A stretch of 64,000 bases of DNA from Streptomyces sp. f51. Its GTDB lineage: Bacteria > Actinomycetota > Actinomycetes > Streptomycetales > Streptomycetaceae. The stretch covers positions 620,001 through 684,000 of the forward strand of contig NZ_CP149798.1 in assembly GCF_037940415.1 (NCBI RefSeq), given 5' to 3'. The notes beneath the pieces are model-generated. The model had not been told where the DNA came from. It made no database searches and saw only the letters and a list, made by a program, of their open reading frames with translations. Of this stretch, positions 1 to 7,249 are shown one piece after another (the stretch's first letter is position 1; each line of letters begins with the position of its first letter). The position numbers and the translations under genes are program-made.

Positions 1-350
1 GCCAGCAGGGCGCCGACGGTGACCAGGACGGCGGCGTTCGTGGTGAGCGACGCCGTGACCAGCGCGACGGCGAGTCCGCCCAGCATCCCGGCCACGACCC
101 GGGCCAGGACCCGGGCCCGTGCGGCGTAGGGACGGCTGTGGGCGTAGAGCGCGCAGAGCGACCCGGCCATGGTGTACATCGCCAGGTCCAGCCGGCCGAG
201 CGCCAGCAGGGTCAGGTTCGGCGGGGCGACCGCGACGACGACGCTGAGGGCGGGTTTGAACCAGATGTCGGAGGGCCTGCCGAGCCGGAGCGCGTCGGCC
301 AGTGGAAACCGGCGTGCGGACGAGGGGCCGGGAGGGTTCGCGCTGCTCAT
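1..350 (-). CDS. FUSC-type membrane protein, 5' part only
   Basis: The first 116 codons of a leftward gene are present; the rest lies beyond the window edge. The ATG at 348-350 opens a short polar N-terminus, followed by a DIWFKPALSVVVAVAPPN segment and repeated hydrophobic stretches rich in Ala, Val and Leu. This pattern is typical of the N-terminal half of FUSC / aromatic-acid-exporter family proteins of actinomycetes, which are inner-membrane proteins of uncertain substrate. The upstream region contains two overlapping palindromes (364-382), so the gene is probably controlled by a dedicated repressor. The family call rests on hydropathy pattern and general resemblance because the diagnostic C-terminal half is missing. 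Confidence 0.6.
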   Translation of the reverse strand, partial: MSSANPPGPSSARRFPLADALRLGRPSDIWFKPALSVVVAVAPPNLTLLALGRLDLAMYTMAGSLCALYAHSRPYAARARVLARVVAGMLGGLAVALVTASLTTNAAVLVTVGALL

Positions 351-363
351 ACCAAAACCTTAG

Positions 364-382
364 CAGGTGTTTTACCTGTAAA
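364..382. promoter_or_regulatory. overlapping palindromes upstream of the FUSC-like gene
   Basis: Two palindromes overlap here: CAGGT-N5-ACCTG (364-378) and the perfect TTTAC-CT-GTAAA (371-382). They sit 14-32 bases upstream of the leftward ATG at 350, in an unusually AT-rich patch. The position fits a repressor operator over the core promoter. No regulator gene for it is visible in the window. Confidence 0.45.
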
Positions 383-583
383 TTAGTTCCACGTGTCGGC
401 TCCGACCTGCGGTGCACTCCCGCACGCTCCCCCGTTTGCAACCCTGCGCTCGTATGCGCCCCGGTCACCCGGGGCATGTCCTGACCGACTGTGCGATGTC
501 CGGCACCGCTGCCCGGCACCCTTCCGCCCGGCATCGCGTGCCCCGCGTCGTGTGTCCGACATCGTCGAGCGGGGAGGTACGCG

Positions 584-1198
584 GTGCACGGACCGGCTCC
601 AGCCGGCTGGCTGCTCGTCGCGCTGTGCGCGGCGACCGGGGCCTACTGCCTGCTGCGGATGCGCAGTCCGGTCGAGGAACAGCGCCGTACGGCGGGGGGC
701 GAGGCGCTCATGGGGTTCGGCATGGCCGCGATGGCCGTGCCGGCGGCCGTGGTGGCCCCTCCGCACTGGGCCTGGCTCGCCTGCACGGCCGTCTTCGGCG
801 TCGCCGCGCTGCGCGCGCTGCTGACGGCCCGCAGCGGTCGGCATCATCTGCACCACCTGATGGGCACGGTCGCGATGGTCTACATGGCGGCGGTGATGAC
901 GGCCGCCCCTGCGGCCACCCACGCCCATCACGTCCACGGCGGCGCTGGTGTCCCCGTGCTCACCGGAACGCTCCTGCTGTACTTCACCGGCTACGTGCTC
1001 CGTTCGGGCGCCCGTCTGCTGCCCGTGGCCGTGGCCCCGAGTCCGGCTGTCGCTTCGGGTCCGGCTGTCGCTTCGGGTCCGGCCGTCGCTTCGGGTCCGG
1101 CCGCCCGCACCGTCGGCTGGGGCGACCGCCCCGAACTCTCCCAGGCCTGCCGCCTGTCCATGGGGATCGCCATGCTCGCGATGCTGGTCACGCTCTGA
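584..1198 (+). CDS. DUF5134-like small membrane protein
   Basis: A 204-residue protein starting at GTG 584, chosen because GGGGAGGT lies at 571-578 just upstream. It has about five hydrophobic segments, a His-rich stretch (HHLHHL, later THAHHVHGG) in the middle and a hydrophobic C-terminus. Size, His-rich loops and position directly before an M56 peptidase match the DUF5134 family of streptomycetes, whose function is not known; the His clusters could bind metal, which is inference. The loop before the last membrane segment is built from an 18-base tandem repeat giving repeated SGPAVA units, probably a strain-specific expansion. Confidence 0.65.
   Translation: MHGPAPAGWLLVALCAATGAYCLLRMRSPVEEQRRTAGGEALMGFGMAAMAVPAAVVAPPHWAWLACTAVFGVAALRALLTARSGRHHLHHLMGTVAMVYMAAVMTAAPAATHAHHVHGGAGVPVLTGTLLLYFTGYVLRSGARLLPVAVAPSPAVASGPAVASGPAVASGPAARTVGWGDRPELSQACRLSMGIAMLAMLVTL
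1041..1102 (+). repeat. 18-bp tandem repeat inside the DUF5134-like gene
   Basis: About 3.4 copies of an 18-base unit beginning gtccggctgtcgctt, starting at 1041, 1059, 1077 and 1095 (partial). The unit length is a multiple of three, so it encodes an in-frame repeated hexapeptide (SGPAVA) and copy number can vary without breaking the frame. Confidence 0.85.
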
Positions 1199-1389
1199 CG
1201 CCGTTCACGCTCCGCCGTCCGGGGCCACCGCCCCGGGAGCCGTGGCCGCGCCCGGGGCACGGACCCCGGTGTCACGCTCCGAAGTCGGTTGCTCCTGAAG
1301 GGAGTCCGGGCGTGGCACGAACCCGTGGCGTACGTCACTTGGGGTCGCCGGGCGTATCCAGCGGCGGGCCCCGCTCATAGGCTTCGGCC

Positions 1390-2325
1390 ATGATGGTCCC
1401 CGCGGCACTGTTGCTGCTCGGCGCCCTTGCCTCCGTGCTCGCTCCCCGCCTGCTCGCACGGGCCGACTGGCCGGACCGGGAACCCGTGGTCGCCCTGTGG
1501 GTGTGGCAATGCGTGGTGGCGGCCGTCCTGCTGTGCTGTGTGCTGTCAATGACCCTGAGCGCGTCCGCCGCGTGGGTGGCCGTGCGCGGCCATGTCTTCG
1601 ACGGCGCACCGGCGCCGGTCGTCGACGCCTACGTTCCCGGCGCGGGCGGCCGCTGGGCCGCGGCCACGGCCGTGGTGCTCGCGTGCGGCGGCGCCTGGAC
1701 CGCGGCGATGCTGGCGCGCGAGATCGTCAGGGCGCGGCTGCGCCGTCGGCAGAGCCGCTCCGAACTCCGGTTGCGCGCACCGTTGTTGCCGGGCGAGGAG
1801 CAGGGATCCGGCCGTCTCGTCGTCCTGGAGGGAGAGCGCCCCGACGCCTGGTGGCTGCCCGGCACCTCTCCCCGACTGGTCATCACCACAGCCGCGTTGA
1901 GCCGCCTCGAAGAACGGCAGCTGGACGCCGTACTCGCCCACGAACAGGGCCACGCGAGGGCACGGCACGACTGGCTGCTGCACTGTTCGGGCGCGCTGGC
2001 CGGCGGGTTTCCGCAGGTGCCCGTGTTCGCCGCCTTCCGTGACGAGATGCACCGGCTGGTCGAACTCGCCGCGGACGACGTCGCCTCGCGTCGCTTCGGC
2101 CGGCTCACGGTCGCTCTCGCGCTGGTCGAACTCAACGAGGACCGGGGCGTGTTCGGACCCGGGTCGGCCCCGGGCGGGTATGTCCCGCAGCGGGTGGACC
2201 GTCTCCTGACTCCCCGGGACAGGCTCACCACGGCCCGCCGGCTCCAACTGACGGCGGCGGCTGCGCTGGTGCCGGTCGTGCCGGTCCTGGTGGCGTTCGC
2301 ACCGGGCCTGCGCGCACTGGGCTAG
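1390..2325 (+). CDS. M56-family membrane metallopeptidase
   Basis: A 311-residue membrane protein. N-terminal transmembrane helices (about residues 4-20, 36-60 and 85-110) precede a soluble peptidase domain with the zinc motif HEQGH (184-188) and a downstream ELAADD segment whose Glu (225) is the expected third zinc ligand. A hydrophobic C-terminal helix (about 275-300) follows. This is the BlaR1/HtpX-like M56 architecture without a penicillin-sensor domain. Such proteins in actinomycetes usually pair with a BlaI-type repressor; none is next to it here, and the neighbour is a DUF5134-like protein instead. Substrate unknown. Confidence 0.85.
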   Translation: MMVPAALLLLGALASVLAPRLLARADWPDREPVVALWVWQCVVAAVLLCCVLSMTLSASAAWVAVRGHVFDGAPAPVVDAYVPGAGGRWAAATAVVLACGGAWTAAMLAREIVRARLRRRQSRSELRLRAPLLPGEEQGSGRLVVLEGERPDAWWLPGTSPRLVITTAALSRLEERQLDAVLAHEQGHARARHDWLLHCSGALAGGFPQVPVFAAFRDEMHRLVELAADDVASRRFGRLTVALALVELNEDRGVFGPGSAPGGYVPQRVDRLLTPRDRLTTARRLQLTAAAALVPVVPVLVAFAPGLRALG

Positions 2326-2438
2326 GCCCCGGTGGCGCGGGGCCGGCGACCGGTTCGCACCCGACCGGGACTCTCGTAGGGGTTCATCGGACGAGGGCAT
2401 CTTGACCGCCGCGGAACCCGCCGCGAAAGATCTCTCGT

Positions 2439-3143
2439 ATGACCTTCAAGGGTGTGCTGTTCGACTTCTCCGGGACCCTCTTCCGCGTCGAGGACACGGA
2501 GTCATGGCTGCGCGCGGTGCTCACGGAGAGCGGTCACACGCTCCCGGAGCCGGAGTTGGCGCAGAAGGCGCGGGCCCTGGACGAGGCGGGCGCGCTCGCG
2601 GGCGGAGCCCTGCCGGCGGGGCCGGTGCCCGATCACCTCCTCGCCGCGTGGGAGGCCCGCGACCACAGTGCCGAGCAGCACCGGGCCGCGTTCACCGGTG
2701 TCTCCCGGCAGGTGCCGCTGCCCGATCCCGCGCTGTACGAGGCGCTCTACGACCGCCACATGCGGCCCGCCGCCTGGACGCCCTATCCCGACGCGGCCGA
2801 GGTGCTCGCCAAGCTGCGCGAGCGGGGGCTCGCCGTCGGGGTGGTCAGCAACATCGGCTGGGACCTGCGGCCCGTCTTCCGCGAACACGGGCTCGACCCG
2901 TACGTCGGAACGTACGTCCTGTCCTACGAGCACGGCGTCCAGAAACCGGATCCGCGGCTCTTCGCGACCGCCTGCGCCGGACTCGGCATCGCCCCGCGGG
3001 ACACCCTGATGGTCGGCGACGACCGCAGGGCGGACGGCGGGGCGGCGGCGCTCGGCTGCGCGGTCCATTTCGTCGACCATCTGCCGGTGGCCGAGCGCCC
3101 GGACGGGCTGCGGCCGGTGCTCGGCCTGGTGGACACGGACTGA
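2439..3143 (+). CDS. HAD-superfamily hydrolase
   Basis: A 234-residue haloacid-dehalogenase fold protein. Motif I is DFSGT (residues 9-13), followed by a helical cap, motif II VVSNIGWD, a motif III Lys in QKPDPRLF and motif IV GDDRRAD. The catalytic nucleophile Asp9 is present, but the acid expected at the +2 position in phosphatases is Ser11. That variation occurs in dehalogenase-type and some other HAD proteins, so a phosphatase assignment is uncertain. The leader shows only a weak GAAAGA Shine-Dalgarno. It appears monocistronic. Confidence 0.8.
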   Translation: MTFKGVLFDFSGTLFRVEDTESWLRAVLTESGHTLPEPELAQKARALDEAGALAGGALPAGPVPDHLLAAWEARDHSAEQHRAAFTGVSRQVPLPDPALYEALYDRHMRPAAWTPYPDAAEVLAKLRERGLAVGVVSNIGWDLRPVFREHGLDPYVGTYVLSYEHGVQKPDPRLFATACAGLGIAPRDTLMVGDDRRADGGAAALGCAVHFVDHLPVAERPDGLRPVLGLVDTD

Positions 3144-3246
3144 CGTAACCGGAAACGGCCGTTCGACTCCCCGGGATCGCCCGCCGCACGGAATTCCGTT
3201 ACGGAAGGGGCGACTTCCGATCCCGGCCGGGCCTCCACGGTCAAGT

Positions 3247-3266
3247 TTTGGCCAACAAAAGCCAAA
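3247..3266. promoter_or_regulatory. inverted repeat upstream of the small membrane protein
   Basis: TTTGGC-N8-GCCAAA, containing the perfect octamer TTGGCCAA (3248-3255), lies about 65 bases before the ATG at 3331 in a locally AT-rich stretch. It could be an operator or part of the promoter region; nothing ties it to a known regulator. Confidence 0.25.
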
Positions 3267-3330
3267 CGCCTCGCAATGCGGGGTCCGTGGCTACGTTGGC
3301 GCCCCCGTCACCCACTTCCGAGGTCCCCCC

Positions 3331-3558
3331 ATGAAGACAGCGCTCTGGATCCTCCTCGCCGCCCTGCTCACGTACGTCACCGCCACCGCCCTCCACAACA
3401 CCGCGCGCAGCGACGACAGGGAAACGCTCGTCGGCAACGTGCTGCTGAGTCTGTCGGTCGGCTGGTACATGGTCACCAACTGGCGACGCGCCTACCTCGC
3501 CGCACAACGGCGGCCGCATCAGGGCGAGATGTGCGAGGTGCGCCACGACGGTCGATGA
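3331..3558 (+). CDS. small membrane protein of unknown function
   Basis: A 75-residue protein. Residues 3-22 form one hydrophobic helix and residues 36-50 (VGNVLLSLSVGWYMV) a second; the C-terminus is basic and hydrophilic. CGAGGT lies at a suitable distance before the ATG. Codon usage has the strong GC3 pattern of the neighbours, supporting a real gene. I do not recognise a family. Confidence 0.55.
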   Translation: MKTALWILLAALLTYVTATALHNTARSDDRETLVGNVLLSLSVGWYMVTNWRRAYLAAQRRPHQGEMCEVRHDGR

Positions 3559-3696
3559 GCGTGGAAGCCGCCGCGCGGCCGGCGCTCCCCCGGCGCCCAC
3601 CGCCGCGCGTCCGACCTGAGGCGATCCCCCGCGTCGCCCCAGGTCGGGGGCAGCCCGGAACCGGCCCGCGGAGGGCCTGGATCCGGATGCGTTGAG

Positions 3697-3721
3697 TATA
3701 GTTGGCTGGCAGCCAGTCAAC
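3697..3721 (+). promoter_or_regulatory. promoter with overlapping TetR-type operator
   Basis: A TATAGT hexamer (3697-3702) resembles a -10 element. Overlapping it is GTTGGCTGGC-A-GCCAGTCAAC (3701-3721), an inverted repeat with 9 of 10 arm bases paired around one central base. The tetR gene starts at 3736, so the repressor probably binds its own start-site region and represses itself. Size and symmetry are typical for TetR operators. Confidence 0.7.
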
Positions 3722-3735
3722 GCAGGAGTTACAGC

Positions 3736-4413
3736 ATGTCCCCGAGAAGCGCCTCGGTCAATGAAGAGTTGCGGAGACGTTCCCGGGAACGTTTGCTGCA
3801 AGCCGCGGTCGAGCTGGTCAGCGAGCGTGGTTACGAGGCCACGACGCTCGGGGACATCGCGGATCGCGCGGGATCGGCCCGTGGGCTCGTCTCGTACTAC
3901 TTCCCCGGCAAACGCCAGCTCCTCCAGTCCGCGGTGCACCGGCTGATGCACCGCACCCTGGAGGAGGCGCTCGATCGCGAGCCGCGCAGCGAGGACGGCC
4001 GGGAACGGATGGCCCGGGCCATCGACGCGATCCTGGGCCTCACCCAGGACCAGCCGGTGCTGATGCGGCAGCACATGGCCGGACTGCTCCAGGCCGAGGG
4101 ATTCGTCCAGTGTCCCGAACAGGTGCGGCTCTCCGAGCTGCTGGGGGACACCGTCGCACGGTACGGATCACAGCAGATCGCGGCCGACTACCCGATGCTG
4201 CGCGCCCTGTTGATGGGCGCGGTCTTCTCGGCGCTGGTGCCGGGCGTGCCCATGCGGGTTCCGGTGCTGCGGGCCGAACTCTTCAAGCGCTACCGGCTGG
4301 ACTGGGAGATGGGAGTGCCGCCGGACCCCGAGGCGCCGGCCGGCCCCCGCGAGACGGATCTGTCCCGCTTCTTCGCGACCGACCCCGAACCCGAGGACGG
4401 TCAGGCCAAGTAG
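3736..4413 (+). CDS. TetR/AcrR-family transcriptional regulator
   Basis: A 225-residue protein. Residues about 12-60 form the TetR DNA-binding domain, with the helix-turn-helix TTLGDIADRAGSARGLVSYYF and the usual YYF..K connection to helix 4. The remainder is a helical ligand-binding domain with no recognisable ligand signature. The start is the ATG at 3736, preceded by AGGAGTT and by a near-perfect palindrome at 3701-3721, implying autoregulation. No divergent target is adjacent, since the upstream gene runs the same way; the controlled gene may be elsewhere. Confidence 0.88.
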   Translation: MSPRSASVNEELRRRSRERLLQAAVELVSERGYEATTLGDIADRAGSARGLVSYYFPGKRQLLQSAVHRLMHRTLEEALDREPRSEDGRERMARAIDAILGLTQDQPVLMRQHMAGLLQAEGFVQCPEQVRLSELLGDTVARYGSQQIAADYPMLRALLMGAVFSALVPGVPMRVPVLRAELFKRYRLDWEMGVPPDPEAPAGPRETDLSRFFATDPEPEDGQAK

Positions 4414-4467
4414 CCTTCCGCTCAAGGCCGTTCGGTGGATTTCCGGCGGGACCCTGCTGCCGCCCCC

Positions 4468-4992
4468 TCAGCGGCGGGCGTGACGCGGTGTCAGAAATCC
4501 CGCGTCGCGCGCCCCTGCGATCAGCCTCAGCGACTTGCGACGGCTGTGGCCGGTGGCGTCCATGACGGCGAGCACCGGATCCAGGCCCTCCTTCTGCGCC
4601 GCCCGGTACTCCTCAGCCACCAGCAGACGGCCCTCGGCACCGCGCGGCCAGGTGGGGCGGGCCCGCCGCGCCTGACTCTCCGGGTCCTGGTCGGGTGCGG
4701 TGCCGAGGCGGCTTCCGCACACCTCGGACAGCGGCTCCTCGATCCATTCGGCAACCACCGCGAGGTCGTCGAGCGAGAGGGGCGGCTCGGCCCGTACGTC
4801 CTCGATCGACAGGGCCGTCTCCGACAGCACGGCGAGCAGGTCGACCCGGGCTCCGTCCGTGAACGCCAGCCGGACGTCGAACCAGGCCGTGACGCCCGAC
4901 CCGGACTCCCGCACCTCCCAGGCGGGCCGCACGGACACCTCGCCGTCCGTGCGGCAGCGGTCGGACAGATTAAGAAACGATGCGTCTAGCAC
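4468..4992 (-). CDS. hypothetical protein, DUF6214-like
   Basis: A 174-residue acidic protein. The first half (from about residue 20, RPAWEVRESGSG) looks like a compact beta-rich domain ending in a DDLAVVAEWIEEPL segment. The second half is helical with AEEYRAAQKEGLDPVLAVMDATGHSRRKSLRLI, which looks like a small DNA-binding or helix-turn-helix-like tail. It resembles the streptomycete DUF6214 family, recalled from general appearance only. The ATG at 4992 is used, but a GTG at 4938 that removes 18 residues is a credible alternative start. It converges on tetR with a 54-base gap. Confidence 0.5.
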   Translation of the reverse strand: MLDASFLNLSDRCRTDGEVSVRPAWEVRESGSGVTAWFDVRLAFTDGARVDLLAVLSETALSIEDVRAEPPLSLDDLAVVAEWIEEPLSEVCGSRLGTAPDQDPESQARRARPTWPRGAEGRLLVAEEYRAAQKEGLDPVLAVMDATGHSRRKSLRLIAGARDAGFLTPRHARR

Positions 4993-5167
4993 ATACGGAA
5001 CGTAACCGCATCATCACATTCCATACGAACGGACACGCGCGCGACCGGCACGCACCGCACCCTGTCAGCCGAGCACCCGGTGGTGCGATGCTGGGAGCAC
5101 CAGCCATGTCCCGTCAGTGATGTCCTGGTCAGCGATCTTCCTGATCCCTCGGGTGAGGAGTTCCGCG

Positions 5168-6517
5168 GTGCTGCGTGTCGCCGTCGTCGGTTCGGGGCCC
5201 AGCGGGGTCTACAGCGCACAGGGCCTGGTCCAGCGGAGCGGGCCTCCCGACGTCCGTGTCGATGTCCTGGACCGGCTGCCCTGTCCGTTCGGCCTGGTGC
5301 GCTACGGCGTGGCACCCGACCACGAGAAGATCAAGTCGCTCCAGAACAACCTGCGGACCGTCCTGGAGGACGAGCGCGTGCGCTTCCTCGGCGGCGTCGA
5401 GGTGGGGCCGGGCGGAGTGTCCGTGGCCCGGCTCAGGCAGCTTTACCACGCGGTCGTGTACTGCGTCGGCGCCGCCACCGACCGGCACCTCGGCGTACCG
5501 GGCGAGGACCTGCCCGGCAGCTGGTCGGCGACGGAGTTCGTGTCCTGGTACAGCGCGCACCCCGACTCCGCGGCCGGCGCGTTCGTGGCCGGAGTGCGCT
5601 CGGCGGTCGTCATCGGCGTCGGGAACGTAGCCGTCGACGTCACCCGGATCCTCGCCCGCACCGAGCCCGAACTGAGCCCCACCGACATACCGCAGGCCGC
5701 GCTCGGCGCGCTGGCCGCGAGCGAGGTCGGCGTGATCAGCATGGTCGGCCGGCGCGGGCCCTCCCAGGCCCGCTTCACCACGAAGGAACTGCGCGAGCTG
5801 GGCGGGCTACCGGAGGCCGACATCGGCGTGGACGAGGCGGAGTTGGCGCTCGATCCCGCCTACCTCGATCCGTCGGGGCTGCCTGCCGCGCAGCGACGCA
5901 ACGTCGAGGTCCTGAGGGGCTGGGCGTCGGCCGCGCAGCAGGGCCGGCCCCGTCTCATCCGCCCGCGCTTCTTCCTTCGGCCCGTCGAACTCCTCGCCGA
6001 CGGCGGGCGGGTGGGCGCCGTGCGGTTCGAGCGGACGATGCCTGACGGGACGGGCGGGGTGACGGGAACCGGCCGATTCGAGGAGATCGAGGCGCAGTTG
6101 GTGCTGCGTTCGGTGGGCTACCGCGGGGTTCCGCTGGACGGCTTGCCGTTCGACCCCGAGCGGGCCACGGTGCCGCAGCGAGCGGGACGCGTCCTGCGGG
6201 ACGGCGCGGTCTCGCCGGGCGAGTACGTGGCGGGCTGGATCAAGCGGGGTCCGACCGGGGTCATCGGGACCAATCGCCCGTGCGCGAAGGAGACGGTGGC
6301 CTCCCTGCTGGAGGACGCCCCGGCCCTCGTACGGCGAGCGGCCGCCGACGATCCGCTCGCTGCGCTGCGGGCCGACGGGATCCGGCCGGTCGAATGGGCC
6401 GGCTGGCTGGCGATCGAACGGGCCGAGGCGGAACTGGGAGCCGAACTGGGCCGCGAGGTGGTCAAACTGCCCGACTGGGACGCGCTCTGGACGGCGGCCC
6501 GGACGGCGGGGGCCTGA
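5168..6517 (+). CDS. FAD-dependent ferredoxin/adrenodoxin-NADP reductase (FprA type)
   Basis: A 449-residue oxidoreductase starting at GTG 5168 with GAGGAG eight bases upstream. The FAD-binding GSGPSG is at 8-13 and the adrenodoxin-reductase signature PCPFGLVRYGVAPDHEKIK at about 38-56. The NADPH-binding GVGNVAVD is at 150-157, and GWIKRGPTGVIGTN near residue 355 closes the FAD site. The enzyme passes electrons from NADPH to a ferredoxin, which in actinomycetes commonly feeds cytochromes P450. Neither a ferredoxin nor a P450 is adjacent, so its partner is encoded elsewhere. The 3' end including the stop codon is part of a 25-base tandem duplication. Confidence 0.88.
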   Translation: MLRVAVVGSGPSGVYSAQGLVQRSGPPDVRVDVLDRLPCPFGLVRYGVAPDHEKIKSLQNNLRTVLEDERVRFLGGVEVGPGGVSVARLRQLYHAVVYCVGAATDRHLGVPGEDLPGSWSATEFVSWYSAHPDSAAGAFVAGVRSAVVIGVGNVAVDVTRILARTEPELSPTDIPQAALGALAASEVGVISMVGRRGPSQARFTTKELRELGGLPEADIGVDEAELALDPAYLDPSGLPAAQRRNVEVLRGWASAAQQGRPRLIRPRFFLRPVELLADGGRVGAVRFERTMPDGTGGVTGTGRFEEIEAQLVLRSVGYRGVPLDGLPFDPERATVPQRAGRVLRDGAVSPGEYVAGWIKRGPTGVIGTNRPCAKETVASLLEDAPALVRRAAADDPLAALRADGIRPVEWAGWLAIERAEAELGAELGREVVKLPDWDALWTAARTAGA

Positions 6518-6739
6518 CGGCGGCGCGGGCGCGGGGGCCTGACGGCGGCGCGGGCGGTCGGGGACCGGCGGGGGCCTCAGCGGCCGGTGTCGTGCCTCGC
6601 CACGGCCGGCAGGAGGCAGTCGGGGACCCGGCGGAATGTCAGGAGCGGCTCTCGTGCCTCGTCACGGCAGGAGGCGGTCGGGGACCCGGCGGAATGTCAG
6701 GGGCGACTCTCGTGCCTCGTCACGGCAGGAGGCGGTCGG
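6508..6739. repeat. tandem duplications filling the FprA-ArsR intergenic region
   Basis: Two repeat families meet here. A 25-base unit starting gggggcctgacggcgg occurs at 6508 and 6533; the first copy holds the stop codon of the reductase. A second unit of about 58-62 bases beginning cgtgcctcg starts at 6591, 6653 and 6711; the last, partial copy encodes the final residues and stop codon of the leftward ArsR gene. The whole gap is thus derived from copies of the two flanking gene ends. Confidence 0.8.
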
Positions 6740-7076
6740 CCTGGCGGGCGGCGGCCTCCAGGATGCGGCCGAGGAGCCCGGGGAAGAGCACGTCGAGGTC
6801 GTCCGCGCGCAGGCCGTTCAGCTTCGCCGTGCCGCGGTAGACCTGGCGGACGACCCCGCTCTCACGGAGCACCCGGAAGTGGTGTGTCGTCGTGGACTTG
6901 GTGACCGGCAGCACGAAGTCCGAGCAGGAGAGTTCACGGCCCTCGGCGGCGAGTTCGCGGACGATCCGCAGCCGCATGGGATCGGACAGCGCGTGCAGCA
7001 CCGACTCCAGGCGGATCTCCTCCCGCTCGGGATGCGGCAGGTCACGGCCACTGGCAGCGGTGGCGGCGGTCGTCAC
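6720..7076 (-). CDS. ArsR/SmtB-family transcriptional regulator
   Basis: A 118-residue winged-helix protein with the typical opening ALSDPMRLRIVRELA (about 29-43), recognition helix SKSTTTHHFRVLRESGVV-like segment and a beta-wing. It lacks the metal-binding ELCVCDL motif of classical ArsR, so it probably does not sense metal through that site. The start is GTG 7076 with TGGAGCC upstream. It is divergent from an old yellow enzyme gene, with an inverted repeat over the shared promoter, so it is the likely regulator of that enzyme. The stop codon lies inside a tandem repeat. Confidence 0.85.
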   Translation of the reverse strand: MTTAATAASGRDLPHPEREEIRLESVLHALSDPMRLRIVRELAAEGRELSCSDFVLPVTKSTTTHHFRVLRESGVVRQVYRGTAKLNGLRADDLDVLFPGLLGRILEAAARQADRLLP

Positions 7077-7172
7077 GGCGGCTCCACTTCGTCCGGGGAC
7101 CTCGTCCCGTCCCTTTCGGCGGCGTCCGGCGGCTTCACCCGACGCATCGACGTCGTCATTGTACGAGAGTCG

Positions 7173-7208
7173 TCGTAGTTTGACACTCGCCGTACTACGA
7201 GGTTTATC
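7173..7208 (+). promoter_or_regulatory. promoter of the OYE gene with embedded operator
   Basis: TTGACA (7180-7185) is followed 17 bases later by TTTATC (7203-7208), a sigma70-like promoter for the rightward gene. A perfect inverted repeat TCGTAGT-N14-ACTACGA (7173-7179 and 7194-7200) flanks the -35 element, and related TACGAG words occur at 7162-7167 and 7211-7216. Binding of the divergent ArsR-type protein here would block both genes. Confidence 0.6.
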
Positions 7209-7249
7209 GTACGAGGCGTCCCTCGGTCCCGCGACGAACGGAGTCGGCA

